From assembly GCA_963812085.1 (NCBI GenBank), contig CAWETL010000009.1, positions 434,001 through 498,000 on the forward strand: a stretch of 64,000 nt of DNA, given 5' to 3'. This stretch comes from SPDF01 sp963812085 (GTDB lineage Bacteria; Gemmatimonadota; Gemmatimonadetes; Gemmatimonadales; GWC2-71-9). The notes beneath the pieces are model-generated. The model was not told where the DNA came from. It was given only the letters and a program-made list of their open reading frames with translations, and ran no database searches. Both the position numbers and the translations under genes were made by a program. Each line of letters starts with the position of its first letter. Positions within the stretch are counted from its first letter, which is position 1. Shown piece by piece: positions 17,367 through 25,734 of this stretch.

Positions 17367-19063
17367 GCGTTGTCCTCCGCCGACCATTTGGCGGGCAGAA
17401 AAATGGTGAAGGTGGTGCCCTGACCGACCGCCGACGTGACGGTGACGAGCCCGCGATGGGCCTCGACCGCCCGCTGGACGATGGCGAGGCCGAGTCCGCT
17501 CCCGCCAGGCCGGCCGCTGACGAACGGCTGGAAGAGCCGGTCGCGAATGTCGTCCGGGATCCCGGGGCCGTCGTCGCGCACCTCGAGCAGGATCGGCTCC
17601 TCGATGCCGCTCCCCCGCGGCACGTCGCCCTGCATCGCCGGGCCGGTCGTCACGGTGATGTTGACGGGACCGCCGGCGGCCTGGACCGCGTTGAGGAGCA
17701 GGTTGACGAGCACGCGGTGGAGCAGGTCCTCGTCGGCGTCGATGAGCGTGGGCGGTCCCTTGATCCGCAGCACCGCCCCCGGATGGCAGTCCGGATGCGC
17801 GCGGACGAGGTGGACGGCGGCGGTGGCCACCTCGAGCAGATCGACCGGCTCGCGCCGAGCCGCGCGCACGCGGGAGAAGTCGAGAAACTCGCTCAGCAGC
17901 CGGCTCAGGCGATCCGCCTCCCGCACGATGAGCCCGGCCAGCACCTTCTCGTCCTCGCCGGCGCCCGCGGCCTGGGCAAGCTGCTCGACCGAGCTCCGGA
18001 TGGAGGCGAGCGGGTTCCGGATTTCGTGGGCGAGCGAGGCGCTCAGCGCCGCCACCGCTTCCAGCCGCTCGGCCCGCAGGTGCAGCTCCTGGAGGTGCTT
18101 GCTGTCGGAGATGTCGTTGAAGAGCGCCGTCACCGACGGGTGCTGCGAGCTGTCGCGTGCAAAGGTGGTGGTCATCAGGCCGATCGGGAACGAGCTGCCG
18201 TCCCCCCGGAAGACGATCCCCTCGGCCCGGTTGACCTTGCGGCCGCTCCGGATGCCGGCGACGAGGCAGGCCCAGAGCTCCGAGCTCTTCGGCTTGAGCA
18301 GGTCGAGCACCGGCAACCCGCCCTGGGTGCGACCGTCGATGCCCAGGAGCCGCTCTGCCGTCGGGTTGATGAAGGCGAGCCGGCCGAAGCCGTCCACCGT
18401 GAGCACGCCGGAGCGGATGTTGAGGAGGATGTCGTCCGCCTCGAGCCGCACCCGCCGCAACTCCATTTCCAGCGTGTCCTGCTCCGCCCCCGCCCGCCGG
18501 AGCCGCGCGCCCAGCGCGGCCACGATGCCGAAGACCACGTTGAAGATCGCCACCTGCCCCCAAAACGCGAGGCCAAGCTGGTCCCCGGCGAGAAGCCCGG
18601 CGCCGAAATAGAGGCCGCTCGCGAGCAGCGTGATCGCGATCCCGGCCCATAGCGGCAGGAGGATGGCGTACGCCGCGAGCACCACCACGTAGAGCGCCGA
18701 GAGGGGGCTCGACGCCCCGCCGGTGAAGCTCACCAGCGTGGTGACCAGCCCCAGGTCCACCACGGCCTGCACCAGCAGGAACAGCGGGCCCGCCGCGCGA
18801 CTCTTGATCCAGACGGCCCACCAGCCGTACGCCGTGACCGTGAAGGCCAGGAGCACCGAGATGGTGATGATGAACGAGGCGTCGGGCGAGGTGGTCCACG
18901 CCAGTGAGGCGCCGAGCAGCGTGGCCACGGCCAGGACCATCCGCGCCGCGAACAGCCAGCCGATCAGCCGGCGGGGCGACGGCAGCGCCCAGCGCAAGCC
19001 GGGCCGCGTGACGTGCGCGGCCGGCTCGGGCGCGTCAGCGACCGGCGGTGGGGCGGGGACCAT
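17363..19063 (-). CDS. pilS: sensor histidine kinase PilS
   Basis: A 566-residue kinase starting at the ATG at 19063, which has a good Shine-Dalgarno (GAGGTG). Six hydrophobic helices fill about residues 45-215, as in PilS. A PAS domain follows (about 222-330, DDILLNIRSGVLTVDGFGR). The H-box has H346 in SLAHEIRNPLASIRS, the N-box is VNLLLNAVQAAGG and the ATP-lid motifs are DDGPGIPDDIRDRLFQPF and GSGLGLAIV. In Pseudomonas PilS senses pilin in the inner membrane and phosphorylates PilR. The stop overlaps the pilR start. Confidence 0.9.
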   Translation of the reverse strand: MVPAPPPVADAPEPAAHVTRPGLRWALPSPRRLIGWLFAARMVLAVATLLGASLAWTTSPDASFIITISVLLAFTVTAYGWWAVWIKSRAAGPLFLLVQAVVDLGLVTTLVSFTGGASSPLSALYVVVLAAYAILLPLWAGIAITLLASGLYFGAGLLAGDQLGLAFWGQVAIFNVVFGIVAALGARLRRAGAEQDTLEMELRRVRLEADDILLNIRSGVLTVDGFGRLAFINPTAERLLGIDGRTQGGLPVLDLLKPKSSELWACLVAGIRSGRKVNRAEGIVFRGDGSSFPIGLMTTTFARDSSQHPSVTALFNDISDSKHLQELHLRAERLEAVAALSASLAHEIRNPLASIRSSVEQLAQAAGAGEDEKVLAGLIVREADRLSRLLSEFLDFSRVRAARREPVDLLEVATAAVHLVRAHPDCHPGAVLRIKGPPTLIDADEDLLHRVLVNLLLNAVQAAGGPVNITVTTGPAMQGDVPRGSGIEEPILLEVRDDGPGIPDDIRDRLFQPFVSGRPGGSGLGLAIVQRAVEAHRGLVTVTSAVGQGTTFTIFLPAKWSAEDNA

Positions 19064-19125
19064 GACACCTCGGCAGGGAGAGAAACCAGGAGCGCGAGCG
19101 GCGCTCTCGCGCGTCCCGATACATA

Positions 19126-19155
19126 ATTGTAGGACGCCCTGCACACCGGGGGCAA
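19126..19155 (-). promoter_or_regulatory. promoter of pilS-pilR
   Basis: Minus-strand TTGCCC (19155-19150), 18-base spacer, TACAAT (19131-19126), about 60 bases before the pilS ATG. This is the only AT-rich patch in the divergent gap between pilS and the DUF2461 gene. Confidence 0.55.
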
Positions 19156-19182
19156 GCGATCCGACGCCGGAGTCCGCCCATC

Positions 19183-19926
19183 ATGCCTCGCGCCCACCCG
19201 CCCCGCCCCGCCGGATCCGCCGCGTTCGGTCCCGACGCGTTCGCCTTCCTGAGGGGGCTCGCGCGACACAACACCCGCGCCTGGTTCGAGGCCAACCGGC
19301 CACGATACGAGGCGAACCTCCGCGCGCCGATGGCCGCGCTGGTGGAGGACCTGGACGTCCGGCTGGCAGGCATCGCGCCGGAAATCACGGGCGATCCGCG
19401 CCGCTCCATGTTCCGGATCCACCGGGATGTGCGATTCTCACGGGACAAGTCGCCCTACAAGACCAACGCCGGATGCTGGTTCTACCACCAGGACGCGGGG
19501 CGCGGGGTGGGCCAGGACGCCGAAGGGGGAGCAGGCTACTACTTCCACCTCGAGCCGTCGGGCTGCTTCGTGGCGGCGGGGATCTGGATGCCGGGCGCAG
19601 CGGGACTCGCGAAGATTCGCACCGCGCTCGCCGCCGACCCGGCCGGGTTTGCCGGGCTGCTCCAATCACCGGCCTTCCGGCGCCGCTATGGCCGGCTGAG
19701 CGACGAGGCGATGCTCACCCGCCTTCCCCGGGGATATGCGCCCGGCCATCCGGCAGAGGCGTGGCTCCGCTACAAGTCGTTCACCGTATCGCGGGCGCTG
19801 CCCGCCACCACGGTGACGAGTCCGCGGCTGGCGGGCGTGCTGGCGCGGGATTTCGAGGCGCTCCGGCCGCTGGTCCGCTGGTTGAACGCCGCCCTCGGCC
19901 TCCTGCCCCGGGATCGGCGATACTGA
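19183..19926 (+). CDS. DUF2461 domain-containing protein (TIGR02453 family)
   Basis: A 247-residue soluble protein with family hallmarks: FLRGLARHNTRAWFEANRPRYE near the N-terminus, FRIHRDVRFSRDKSPYKTN (residues about 80-98), and YYFHLEPSGCFVAAGIWMP. The biochemical function of the family is not known. It stands alone on the plus strand, diverging from pilS, and nothing ties it to pili. The ATG at 19183 is the first plausible start; no strong ribosome site is visible. Confidence 0.9.
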   Translation: MPRAHPPRPAGSAAFGPDAFAFLRGLARHNTRAWFEANRPRYEANLRAPMAALVEDLDVRLAGIAPEITGDPRRSMFRIHRDVRFSRDKSPYKTNAGCWFYHQDAGRGVGQDAEGGAGYYFHLEPSGCFVAAGIWMPGAAGLAKIRTALAADPAGFAGLLQSPAFRRRYGRLSDEAMLTRLPRGYAPGHPAEAWLRYKSFTVSRALPATTVTSPRLAGVLARDFEALRPLVRWLNAALGLLPRDRRY

Positions 19927-19945
19927 CTCCTGCTGTCGGAATGCT

Positions 19946-21076
19946 CTACTCGATCCGCTTGCTGAACCGGCGGACGCTGAGAACGATGAAGAGCGCCGCG
20001 AGGAACACCAGCACCAGCGTGGGTTGCCACAACTCGACGATGCCGATGTCCTTGAGGATGATGCCCCGCAGGACCTTCAGGAAGTGGGTCAGGGGCAGGA
20101 TCAGCCCGAGCCACTGGGCCAGCGCCGGCATCGCCTCGCGGGGGAACATGAACCCCGAGAGGAGAATGTTGGGCATGAGGAAGAAGAACCCGAGCTGCAT
20201 CGCCTGGGCCTGGGTACGCACGACCGTGGAAATGAAGAGGCCGAGCCCGAGATTGGCGACGATGAAGGCGAACGTGATGACATAGAGCAGCGGAAGGCTG
20301 CCTCGGATGGGCACGTCGAAAAGGAACCGGCCGAGGAGCAGGATTACCGTCATCTGCACGTACCCCACCAGCACAAAGGGCACGATCTTCCCCAGCATCA
20401 GGCTGGTCTTGTCGATCGGCGTCACGATCAGCTGCTCGAGCGTGCCGTGTTCCCGTTCCCGTACGATGGACATCGACGTGATCAGGATCATCGTGACCGA
20501 GAGCAGCACCCCGATGATGCCGGGCACGATGTAGACCGCGCTCCGGAGGCCGGGATTGTACCAGGGGCGGACCCGCACCTCGAGCGGTGGACTGCGGCCG
20601 GTGGAACGCGCGATGATCGCGGCCGAGCGGGCGGCGCCGGCCTGCGCCGCCCCGGCCATGCCGGAGCTGGAGGAGAGCGGATCGGCGGCGTCCACGATCA
20701 CCTGGGCCTGCGCGGTGCGCCCCCGCCGGAGGTCGGCGAGGAAGGTGGGCGGAATCACCACGCCCGCCATCGCGCGGCCGGCGCGGATTTCCCGGTCGAG
20801 GGCGCTGCGGTCGGCCACGTACCCGATGATGTCGAAATTCCCGGTGTTCCGGAGCTCGTCCACCAGGGCCAGGCTCTCGGAACTCCGGGACTCGTCCAGC
20901 ACCACGGTGGGCAGGTGGCGGACCTCGGTCTGGATGGCGTAGCCGAACATGGCCAGCTGGATGGCGGGGATCCCGAGCATCATCCCGAGGGTCAGCCGGT
21001 CCCGCCGCATCTGGATGAACTCCTTCCAGAGCATCGGCCAGATGGTCGAGGCGGCGATCCGCTCACGGAGGCTCAC
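19946..21076 (-). CDS. ABC-2 type transporter permease
   Basis: A 376-residue inner-membrane protein with one N-terminal helix, a large extracytoplasmic domain (about 45-175, HLPTVVLDESRSSESLALVDEL) and five C-terminal helices, the YbhS/YbhR-type layout. The motif EREHGTLEQLIVTPI, shared by ABC-2 permeases, lies near residue 208. It overlaps the ATPase gene by four bases. With the ATPase and the HlyD-like protein it forms a drug-efflux-type exporter; the substrate is unknown. Only one permease is present, so it probably homodimerises. Confidence 0.9.
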   Translation of the reverse strand: MSLRERIAASTIWPMLWKEFIQMRRDRLTLGMMLGIPAIQLAMFGYAIQTEVRHLPTVVLDESRSSESLALVDELRNTGNFDIIGYVADRSALDREIRAGRAMAGVVIPPTFLADLRRGRTAQAQVIVDAADPLSSSSGMAGAAQAGAARSAAIIARSTGRSPPLEVRVRPWYNPGLRSAVYIVPGIIGVLLSVTMILITSMSIVREREHGTLEQLIVTPIDKTSLMLGKIVPFVLVGYVQMTVILLLGRFLFDVPIRGSLPLLYVITFAFIVANLGLGLFISTVVRTQAQAMQLGFFFLMPNILLSGFMFPREAMPALAQWLGLILPLTHFLKVLRGIILKDIGIVELWQPTLVLVFLAALFIVLSVRRFSKRIE

Positions 21077-21819
21077 GCCGCCGCCCCTTCGTCGCGGCGC
21101 TGGAGCTCGATGAAGACGTCCTCGATGCTGGGCTTGCCGAACTGCGTCCGGACCTCGTCGGCGGTGCCGAGCGCGATCAGGTGGCCGCGGGAGAGGAAGG
21201 CGAGGCGGTTGCAGCGCTCCGCTTCGTCCATGTAGTGGGTGGTCACCATGATCGTGATGCCCTGCCGGGCGAACTCGTAGATCAGCTCCCAGAACTGCCG
21301 GCGCGCCGCCGGGTCCACGCCGGCGGTCGGCTCGTCGAGGAAGAGCACGCGGGGCCGGTGCGCCGTGGCGCAGGCGAGCGCCAGCCGCTGCTTCCAGCCG
21401 CCGCTCAGCGTGCCGGCCATCTGGTGGAGTCGCTCCGTGAATCCGAGCTCGACGACCAGTTCCTCGAGCCGCCGGGCGCGCGCCTCGCCCCGGAGGCCGT
21501 ACACCGAGGCGTAGAATCGCATGTTTTCCGCCACGGTCAGGTCGTCGTAGAGGCCGAAGCGCTGCGACATGTACCCGATCCGCCGCCGCACCAGCTCCGG
21601 CGACTCGGTGACCTCGACACCGTCGATGCGCGCCCGGCCGCTGGTCGGCGCCATCAGGCCGGTCAGCATCCGGATCGTGGTGGTCTTCCCGGAGCCGTTC
21701 GGGCCGAGGAGGCCGAACACCTCTCCCCTCCCCACGGTGAGGTCGAGTCCCTCCACGGCGGCGAGGTGCCCGAAGACCTTTCGGAGACCTTCGCAGCGGA
21801 TGGCCGCGTCGTCGGTCAC
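21073..21819 (-). CDS. ABC transporter ATP-binding protein
   Basis: A 248-residue ATPase. Walker A is GPNGSGKTT, the signature is LSGGWKQRLALACA, Walker B is RVLFLDEPTAGVDP and the H-loop is TTHYMDEAERC. The C-terminal tail after about residue 225 is short (TQFGKPSIEDVFIELQ), typical of ABC-2 drug exporters of the CcmA/YbhF group. It overlaps both neighbours by four bases, so stoichiometric expression with the permease and HlyD protein is expected. Confidence 0.93.
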   Translation of the reverse strand: MTDDAAIRCEGLRKVFGHLAAVEGLDLTVGRGEVFGLLGPNGSGKTTTIRMLTGLMAPTSGRARIDGVEVTESPELVRRRIGYMSQRFGLYDDLTVAENMRFYASVYGLRGEARARRLEELVVELGFTERLHQMAGTLSGGWKQRLALACATAHRPRVLFLDEPTAGVDPAARRQFWELIYEFARQGITIMVTTHYMDEAERCNRLAFLSRGHLIALGTADEVRTQFGKPSIEDVFIELQRRDEGAAA

Positions 21820-22787
21820 GGCGCCGGGGCCGGGGTCACCGGGATCGTGACCGTGATGGGCAGCCCGGCCTTGAGCAGCCCCGTGGAGTCGGGCCCGAAG
21901 ACGATCTTCACGCCGAACACCAGGTCGGCGCGCTCCTCCTCGGTAAGCGCCACCCGCGGGGTGAACTCGGCGCTCGTGTTGATGTGATCCACCGTGCCGA
22001 CGAACCGGACGCGCGGGACCCCGTCGAGCACGCCTTCCACCTGCTGCCCCGCGCGCACATAGGGGAGCAACCGCGCCCCGACGTAGATCCGGGCCCAGGG
22101 ACGCTGGGCGCGGGCCACGGTGACCGCCGCCTGCCCGGCCCCGAGCACTTCGCCCGGCTGGACGTGCCGGCCCTCGACCACGCCCGCCACGGACGAGACG
22201 AGCACCAGCTCCTCCACCGAGGCCCGCACGCCGGCCACCGCGCCGCGCGCGCTGGCCACCTCGGCGCGGGCCGCCTGGATCTGCTCGCTGCGCGCGCCCT
22301 CCTGCAGCAGCCGGAGGGTGGCTGCGGCCGCGTCGCGCGTGGCGGCGGCCGCGGCGGCCGCCGCCCTGGCGTTGTCGAGCTGCTGCTGGCTGATCGTACC
22401 GTCGGGTGCGAGCTGCTCCGCGCGACGAAGATCCCCAGCGGCCCGATCGGCGTCGGCGGAAGCGGCCTGGAGCTGCGCCTCGGCCCGCCGAATCTCGGCG
22501 GGGCGGGCGCCGCGCTCGAGTTCCATGAGTTGCGCCTGGGCGGCCTGGAGGCGCGCTTCGCGGATGGCGAGGTCGGGCGCGAGGGTGGCCTGGGTGAGGG
22601 TGGCCAGGGTGTCACCGGGGGCGACCGAGTCTCCCTCCTCGACGAAGACCCGGACCACCCGGGCCGGCACGATCGGCCCGATGTCCACCTCATCCACCTG
22701 GAGCGTCCCGGTGGCGACGACGGCCGCCGGCGCGGCGTCACGGCAGGCGACGAGGGTGGTGAGTGCAACCAGAGAAGAAAATCTCAT
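21816..22787 (-). CDS. HlyD family periplasmic adaptor lipoprotein
   Basis: A 323-residue membrane-fusion protein. The start chosen is the ATG at 22787, giving MRFSSLVALTTLVAC with a lipobox at Cys15. A biotinyl-lipoyl-type beta motif (VVRVFVEEGDSVAPGDTLATL) comes first, then a long Ala-rich coiled-coil hairpin (about 75-190), then the returning half-motif and a beta-barrel. It would bridge the ABC permease to the outer membrane, like YbhG. The ATG overlaps the TetR gene stop, so the regulator controls the whole operon. Confidence 0.88.
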   Translation of the reverse strand: MRFSSLVALTTLVACRDAAPAAVVATGTLQVDEVDIGPIVPARVVRVFVEEGDSVAPGDTLATLTQATLAPDLAIREARLQAAQAQLMELERGARPAEIRRAEAQLQAASADADRAAGDLRRAEQLAPDGTISQQQLDNARAAAAAAAATRDAAAATLRLLQEGARSEQIQAARAEVASARGAVAGVRASVEELVLVSSVAGVVEGRHVQPGEVLGAGQAAVTVARAQRPWARIYVGARLLPYVRAGQQVEGVLDGVPRVRFVGTVDHINTSAEFTPRVALTEEERADLVFGVKIVFGPDSTGLLKAGLPITVTIPVTPAPAP

Positions 22788-23452
22788 CGCGACATCCTTG
22801 GACGGCGGGGTGGCGCACGCCGGGGCGGGCGCGTGTCCTGCGAGCGGAGCGCCGCGAGCGCAAAGTCGGCGGCGTGTTCGGCGAACTCTCCGGTCCATCG
22901 GGCGGACGGCCCGGCCGGCCCGGCGCCGACGAGGATGCCGATGGCGGGCCGGGCCACCTGGAGCCAGGCCACCTGGCTCATGGTGGAAATCGCCGCGCGA
23001 CGCGGATCGAGGTCGGCGCGAAAGCGGCCGGCCGCCTGCCCTCGCTCGATCACGTCGCAGAGCCGGCGGAACAGGGTGGCCGCCAGCCGGGTCAGCTGGC
23101 CGGCGGCGTGCGCGGCGCCGTGATCGATCAACTCCCGCACGAACAGATGGGGCCGGTTCGGGTGCTCACCGAAGTAGGCGGCCTGCAGGGCAACGAAGGC
23201 CCGGATCGCCTCCTCGGGATCGAGGTCCTCGGAGAGGTGCAGCTGACCCTCCCCGATCAACCCGCCAAAGGCACGCTCGAGCACGGCGTGATAGAGGCCC
23301 TGCTTGCCAGCGAAGTAGTAGTAGAGGAGGGCGGTGTTGACGCCGGCGGCGCCGGCGATGGCCTTGATCGTGGTGGACCGGAAGCCGCGCCGCGCGAACA
23401 GCAACTCGGCGGCGTCGAGGATGCCGGTGCGGGTGTCGACGGGTTCCGTCAT
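22784..23452 (-). CDS. TetR/AcrR family transcriptional regulator
   Basis: A 222-residue repressor-type protein. The helix-turn-helix is at about residues 10-56 (LDAAELLFARRGFRSTTIKAIAGAAGVNTALLYYYFAGK). The ligand-binding part resembles CecR/YbiH-type C-terminal domains (HPNRPHLFVRELIDHG, then RFRADLDPRRAAISTMSQV). The last 15 residues are very basic. It is the first gene of the efflux operon and has a palindromic site between its -35 and -10, so it probably represses itself and the exporter until a ligand binds. Confidence 0.9.
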   Translation of the reverse strand: MTEPVDTRTGILDAAELLFARRGFRSTTIKAIAGAAGVNTALLYYYFAGKQGLYHAVLERAFGGLIGEGQLHLSEDLDPEEAIRAFVALQAAYFGEHPNRPHLFVRELIDHGAAHAAGQLTRLAATLFRRLCDVIERGQAAGRFRADLDPRRAAISTMSQVAWLQVARPAIGILVGAGPAGPSARWTGEFAEHAADFALAALRSQDTRPPRRAPPRRPRMSR

Positions 23453-23459
23453 GACGCCC

Positions 23460-23488
23460 TAATTAATCGTTCAGTTAACAGAAGTCAA
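23460..23488 (-). promoter_or_regulatory. tetR-efflux operon promoter with overlapping operator
   Basis: Minus-strand TTGACT (23488-23483), 17-base spacer, TAATTA (23465-23460). The spacer contains an imperfect dyad TTAACTGAACGATTAA (23478-23463), a likely TetR operator. Seven bases separate the -10 from the ATG at 23452, so the mRNA would have almost no leader. Confidence 0.65.
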
Positions 23489-23507
23489 GCGAAGGCCGGC
23501 GGGAGGA

Positions 23508-24131
23508 CTACAGCAGCCGATCCAGCACCGCCGCCTGGATCTCGTGGCCGCCGTCGAAGCGGTGGACCTCGACGGCCACCCCGGCGGCGCGGAACGCGGC
23601 GGCCTGCGCCTCGACCGCGGCTGGAGGCGCCCACTCCTCGCGCTCCCCGACCACGAACGTGAGGCGCAGGCCCGCGAGCCGCGACGCCGGAACCTCCTCC
23701 GGCACCAGGCCCCCCCAGCAGATGAGCCGAGCGGGCGCTGGGGTGGCAGCCACCACCCACCGGGCGGCCGTCGCCACGCCCTGGGAGAAGCCCAGCACCG
23801 TGAGCGGGACCGGAGGGACAAGCGAGCGGCGCACCTGGTCGAGGAAGGCGAGGTAGTCCCCGATCTCGTGCTCGCGGTCCTCCCGGGTCATCCACGAGGC
23901 GCCCACCTTGCCGGCACCCGCATCGAGGTAGAAGCGGGAGAGTCCCTCCGGCGCCACTAACAGGCGCGACGGGGTGGCCAGCGGCGCGAAGCCACGAAGG
24001 AAGCGCGCGGCCAGCTGGCCGTACCCATGCAGGAGGACCCACGCCTCCGTGGCGGCGGCCCCGCCCTGCGTGTAGCAGCGGGCGTTCCGGGCCACGGTGA
24101 GCCGGTGTTCCCGGGGAATGTCGTCGCTCAC
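23508..24131 (-). CDS. alpha/beta hydrolase, phospholipase/carboxylesterase family
   Basis: A 207-residue serine hydrolase starting at the GTG at 24131, which overlaps the arsC stop (GTGA). The oxyanion region is AWVLLHGYGQLAARF, the nucleophile elbow is VLGFSQGVATAARW and the catalytic His lies in RFDGGHEIQAAVL near the C-terminus. This is the YpfH/LypA-type fold. It is the last gene of the arsenic operon, which is unusual; whether it acts in arsenic metabolism or merely rides along is unknown. Confidence 0.82.
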   Translation of the reverse strand: MSDDIPREHRLTVARNARCYTQGGAAATEAWVLLHGYGQLAARFLRGFAPLATPSRLLVAPEGLSRFYLDAGAGKVGASWMTREDREHEIGDYLAFLDQVRRSLVPPVPLTVLGFSQGVATAARWVVAATPAPARLICWGGLVPEEVPASRLAGLRLTFVVGEREEWAPPAAVEAQAAAFRAAGVAVEVHRFDGGHEIQAAVLDRLL

Positions 24132-24616
24132 GCGGTCCCGATCTCCTTCACCCGGTGTTCGAGGGCCAGCCGCTCGAGCTTCTCGACCGGCAATGCCAGC
24201 AGCAGGTCGATCCGGCGGCTGAGCGTGACGAAGGTGTCCCGGAACGCGGCGCGTTTCGCGTCGTCGCTTCCCTCCACCTCGGCCGGGTCGGGCATCCCCC
24301 AGTGGGCCAATACCGGGTGCCCCGGGAAGTAGGGGCAGCTCTCCTTGGCACGGTCGCACACAGTGATGACAAAGTCCCAATGCTCCCGGTCGAGCCCGTC
24401 CATGCCCCGCGGAGTCCGCCCCCGCCAGTCGATCCCCGCCTCGGCAAGGACCTCGACGGCGAACGGGTTGACCCGCGCCGCAGGCCGGGAGCCGGCGCTG
24501 GCAGCCAGGAAGCGGCCCCGCGACTTGGTGGTGAGCAGGGCTTCGGCGATCTGGCTGCGGGCCGAGTTGCCGGTGCAGAGCACCAGGATGCGCAGGGGGG
24601 AACGGGGTGTCGTCAT
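24128..24616 (-). CDS. arsC: arsenate reductase, low-molecular-weight phosphatase type
   Basis: A 162-residue enzyme that reduces arsenate to arsenite. The phosphatase loop is C14-T-G-N-S-A-R20, and the redox pair C87 and C94 in VCDRAKESC marks the thioredoxin-dependent ArsC class. The Asp motif is MPDPAEVEG. It lies eight bases after acr3, so its arsenite product would be exported by the neighbour. All catalytic residues are present. Confidence 0.93.
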   Translation of the reverse strand: MTTPRSPLRILVLCTGNSARSQIAEALLTTKSRGRFLAASAGSRPAARVNPFAVEVLAEAGIDWRGRTPRGMDGLDREHWDFVITVCDRAKESCPYFPGHPVLAHWGMPDPAEVEGSDDAKRAAFRDTFVTLSRRIDLLLALPVEKLERLALEHRVKEIGTA

Positions 24617-24624
24617 CGCAGGAC

Positions 24625-25734
24625 TCAGTCGACTGGTGTTGGAGCGAGCGCGGTCGGAAAAAACCTTCGCGCCCAGAGCGCCACGTAGACCAGCCCGACC
24701 AGGGCCGGCACTTCGATGAGCGGTCCGACCACGGCCGCGAGCGCCTCGCCCGAGGTGATCCCGAACGTGCCGATGGCCACCGCGATGGCCAGCTCGAAGT
24801 TATTGCCCGCCGCGGTGAAGGAGATGGCTGCGGCCTCCTCGTACCGAAAGCGCATGCGCCATGTCAGGAACAGCGCCAGGCCGAACATCACGAGGAAGTA
24901 GAGCATCAGCGGGAGCGCGATGCGCAGCACGTCCGCCGGGCGGTCGAGGATGCGGTCGCCCTGCATCGCGAACATGAGCACGATGGTGTAGAGGAGGCCG
25001 AGCAGCGCCGTGGGCCCGATGCGGGGAAGGAAGCGGTTCTCGTACCAGGTCATGCCGCGGCGCTTCACGAGGATCCGGCGGGTCCAGTATCCGGCGAGCA
25101 GCGGTATTCCGAGGAAGATCAGCACCGAGCGGGCGATGTCGAGCATCGAGACGTCCAGCGCGGCGGTGCCCCCGCCGAGCCACCCCGGCACCACGGTGAG
25201 GAAGAGGTAGCCGAGGAACGAATAGGTGAGCACCTGGAACAGGGAATTCAGCGCGACGAGGACGGCGGCCAGCTCGCCGGAGCCGCCGGCGAGAGAGTTC
25301 CAGATGAGGACCATCGCGATACAGCGGGCGAGGCCGACGATCACGAGCCCGTTCCGGTACGCCGGCAGGTCGGGCAGCAGCCACCAGGCCAGGGCGAACA
25401 TCACCACCGGACCCACGACCCAGTTGAGCACCAGCGAGGTGCCGACCAGCCGCCGGTCGGCCACGTGGGCGCCGATGCTCTCGTACCGCACCTTGGCCAG
25501 CACCGGATACATCATCCAGAGGAGGCCCAGGCCGATCGGCACCGAGACGCCCGCCACCTGCACGCGGTCCAGGATCGAGCCCAGGCCGGGGAAGAGCCTC
25601 CCGAGCAGGAGCCCGGTCCCCATAGCGCCGAAGATCCACAGCGGCAGGAACCGGTCGAGGGTCGAGAGGCGCTTGAGGACGAGGGTGTCGTGGCCGACGC
25701 CGATGCTCGTCGAGACCTCGGTCACGCGCAGCAT
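24625..25734 (-). CDS. acr3: arsenite efflux transporter ACR3
   Basis: A 369-residue, ten-helix arsenite permease of the BART superfamily. Family motifs: LLWMMYPVLAKVRYE in helix 2, the conserved Cys in GLARCIAMVLIWN (helix 4), and the inverted-repeat partner SFTAAGNNFELAIAV (helix 9). It uses the proton gradient to expel arsenite. The ATG at 25734 lies 13 bases inside the arsM end, implying translational coupling. ArsB is excluded by length and motifs. Confidence 0.94.
   Translation of the reverse strand: MLRVTEVSTSIGVGHDTLVLKRLSTLDRFLPLWIFGAMGTGLLLGRLFPGLGSILDRVQVAGVSVPIGLGLLWMMYPVLAKVRYESIGAHVADRRLVGTSLVLNWVVGPVVMFALAWWLLPDLPAYRNGLVIVGLARCIAMVLIWNSLAGGSGELAAVLVALNSLFQVLTYSFLGYLFLTVVPGWLGGGTAALDVSMLDIARSVLIFLGIPLLAGYWTRRILVKRRGMTWYENRFLPRIGPTALLGLLYTIVLMFAMQGDRILDRPADVLRIALPLMLYFLVMFGLALFLTWRMRFRYEEAAAISFTAAGNNFELAIAVAIGTFGITSGEALAAVVGPLIEVPALVGLVYVALWARRFFPTALAPTPVD

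Noticed and set aside
15984..18899. A 971-residue kinase-regulator fusion
   Set aside because: The first 500 residues are an off-frame shadow of pilS; the real pilR starts at 17366 with an ATGA overlap.
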